DNA from: Rhizobium leguminosarum
GTDB lineage: Bacteria; Pseudomonadota; Alphaproteobacteria; Rhizobiales; Rhizobiaceae
Direction: 5' to 3'
DNA length: 6,581 nt
Assembly: GCF_001652265.1 (NCBI RefSeq)
Contig: NZ_LWBS01000028.1
Coordinates: 1 to 6,581, forward strand
A program made the position numbers and the translations under genes. The notes under the pieces were generated by a model. That model ran no database searches. It was not told the DNA's origin and saw nothing but the letters and a program-made list of their open reading frames with translations. Positions 5,934 to 6,581 of the stretch are shown piece by piece; the first letter of the stretch is position 1; every line of letters starts with the position of its first letter.

Positions 5934-6080
5934 TCAGGAAAAATAGCGCGACAACGCAACCAAGTCGGTCTGCGCGAGGGCAGGTGTCAGAGTAACCACA
6001 GGCGCAAGAGCGCCGATAGCCACGCCTGTACTGGTCAAATCCGCAACTGTCGTCGGCTGACTCCAAAACGCTGCTGTCAT
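5934..6080 (-). CDS. Short ORF with signal-peptide-like sequence, possibly the truncated head of an upstream subunit gene
   Basis: ATG 6080-6078 follows GGAG with a spacing of 7 and gives 48 residues. They contain a hydrophobic run, GVAIGALAPVVTLTPALAQ, ending in an ALA-Q signal-peptidase-like site, then TDLVALSRYFS and a stop. The mature part is only about 12 residues, so this is either a remnant or a chance ORF. If the frame slips just before the stop the reading becomes PDAALRE and ends at a TGA 19 bases before the GMC GTG, as expected if a real upstream gene has been shortened or shifted. DLVALSR resembles the start of the mature region of dehydrogenase small subunits, but that is a guess. 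The start region lies in a tandem duplication (6047-6092). Confidence 0.35.
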   Translation of the reverse strand: MTAAFWSQPTTVADLTSTGVAIGALAPVVTLTPALAQTDLVALSRYFS

Positions 6081-6092
6081 CGGCTGACTCCA
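6047..6092. repeat. Tandem duplication, 27-bp period, 19-bp near-identical core
   Basis: The core CTGTCRTCGGCTGACTCCA occurs at 6047-6065 and 6074-6092 with one difference (G at 6052, A at 6079). On the minus strand each copy reads TGGAGTCAGCCG followed by ACG or ATG, so the duplication carries a ribosome binding site and, in one copy only, a start codon. It adds nine in-frame codons to the short ORF. Confidence 0.8.
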
Positions 6093-6228
6093 CAATTGAT
6101 TGAAATTTGGCGGGACAAGACGCCGCTAGACTAGCTATATTTGTGATGTCGTAAATAAGTACTATTGCTCAGTTTGTTGCCGTTTCCGATGAGGTCGTCC
6201 TTTGTTTCGAGATGATTGCGCCGCCGGT
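6093..6228. other. Non-coding stretch between the GMC cluster and the right IS end
   Basis: No gene is recognisable in these 136 bases. It is AT-richer than the surrounding genes and should contain any promoter of the minus-strand cluster, but I could not find a convincing -35/-10 pair, -24/-12 pair or NifA site. A short palindrome GCTAG-A-CTAGC (6125-6135) is present and has no assigned role. Confidence 0.5.
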
Positions 6229-6581
6229 GGGCCCGTCGCAAACATTTTCGGAGCGCGCGATTATCCCTTGAGCATCTTCAGTTTCATGCTTTGTTAACTT
6301 TCTGCAGTCCGAAGAGGCGCGCAAGCAGATCGTTCTGATCGTTGATGGTCCAGCTGCCCGAGAGGCCGAAGCCTTTCCTCAGCCACAGCATCGCCTCGAA
6401 ACCCGCGATGGTTCGCCGCGCCGTGTTGAAAGATTGGAAGCCACCGATTTTTGGCATGTTCTTCTTTACCCGGAAATGGTCACTTTCGATGCCTTGCTGG
6501 AGGTGCTTGGTGACATAGTGGACGGGGTCCGGATGTAGAAGCCCATCATCAACCGACGTTTTGATCGTTGACGGGAAGGTG
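6229..6581 (-). mobile_element. IS6-family insertion sequence end (right arm of the inverted pair)
   Basis: This is the reverse complement of 1-353 with one mismatch (C at 6234 where the left copy predicts T). Read inward into the element from 6229 the terminus is GGGCCCGTCGCAAAC. The two arms are truncated by the window at exactly the same element position, which points to a contig that ends where a repeated element starts. The inverted orientation differs from the direct repeats usual in IS26-type pseudo-compound transposons, but inverted pairs also arise by intramolecular replicative transposition. Confidence 0.85.
6284..6580 (-). CDS. IS6-family transposase, C-terminal 98 residues (second copy; 5' end outside window)
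   Basis: This has the same protein fragment as the left copy, read on the minus strand toward the interior and ending at TGA 6286-6284. It includes the E of GIESDHFRVKK (third catalytic residue of the DDE triad). The only difference found between the arms lies in the non-coding end, so the visible coding part matches the left copy. Such near-identity suggests recent duplication or ongoing gene conversion. Confidence 0.87.
   Translation of the reverse strand, partial: TFPSTIKTSVDDGLLHPDPVHYVTKHLQQGIESDHFRVKKNMPKIGGFQSFNTARRTIAGFEAMLWLRKGFGLSGSWTINDQNDLLARLFGLQKVNKA

Noticed and set aside
6125..6135. GCTAG-A-CTAGC palindrome as an operator or recombination site
   Set aside because: It is an isolated 11-bp palindrome with no partner copy, no adjacent regulator or recombinase gene and no recognisable consensus.

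Overview
The window looks like accessory DNA from a nitrogen-fixing alphaproteobacterium, most likely a symbiotic plasmid or island of a fast-growing Rhizobium/Sinorhizobium. The evidence is a nifH upstream region (NifA-type site, sigma-54-type element, leader, first 19 codons), alphaproteobacterial-looking proteins, and IS6-type insertion sequence ends. I cannot name the species.

Layout. Positions 1-353 and 6229-6581 are the same IS6-family element end in opposite orientation. They are mirror images except for one base, and each carries the last 98 codons of the transposase reading inward. Inside the left end, 354-626 is a stand-alone copy of the nifH 5' region that breaks off inside the Walker A codons. 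It abuts the broken 3' side of a minus-strand hotdog-fold acyl-CoA thioesterase (857-657). Divergent from that is the largest gene (917-3658). It is one uninterrupted frame that joins an FAD aromatic-CoA hydroxylase domain to a complete benzoate-CoA-ligase-type domain.

The right half (3680-6080) is a minus-strand cluster. In transcription order it holds a possible short signal-peptide ORF, a GMC-family FAD oxidoreductase with a large internal deletion and frameshift, an apparently intact ferritin-like protein of the VioB/RebD-associated family, and a small frameshifted gene that overlaps the ferritin-like gene by ATGA. That last gene may be a dehydrogenase small subunit.

How the genes fit together (inference). 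The ligase, hydroxylase and thioesterase match the logic of CoA-dependent aromatic hydroxylation, such as salicylate or hydroxybenzoate to gentisate: activate the acid with CoA, hydroxylate the thioester, release the CoA. Here the first two steps are fused and the thioesterase is truncated, so the last step would need another enzyme. The minus-strand cluster looks like a decaying redox module in which only the ferritin-like gene stays open throughout. The region as a whole reads as an IS-bounded mosaic of scraps, with one intact and unusual bifunctional gene lying about 290 bp downstream of a captured nif promoter copy.
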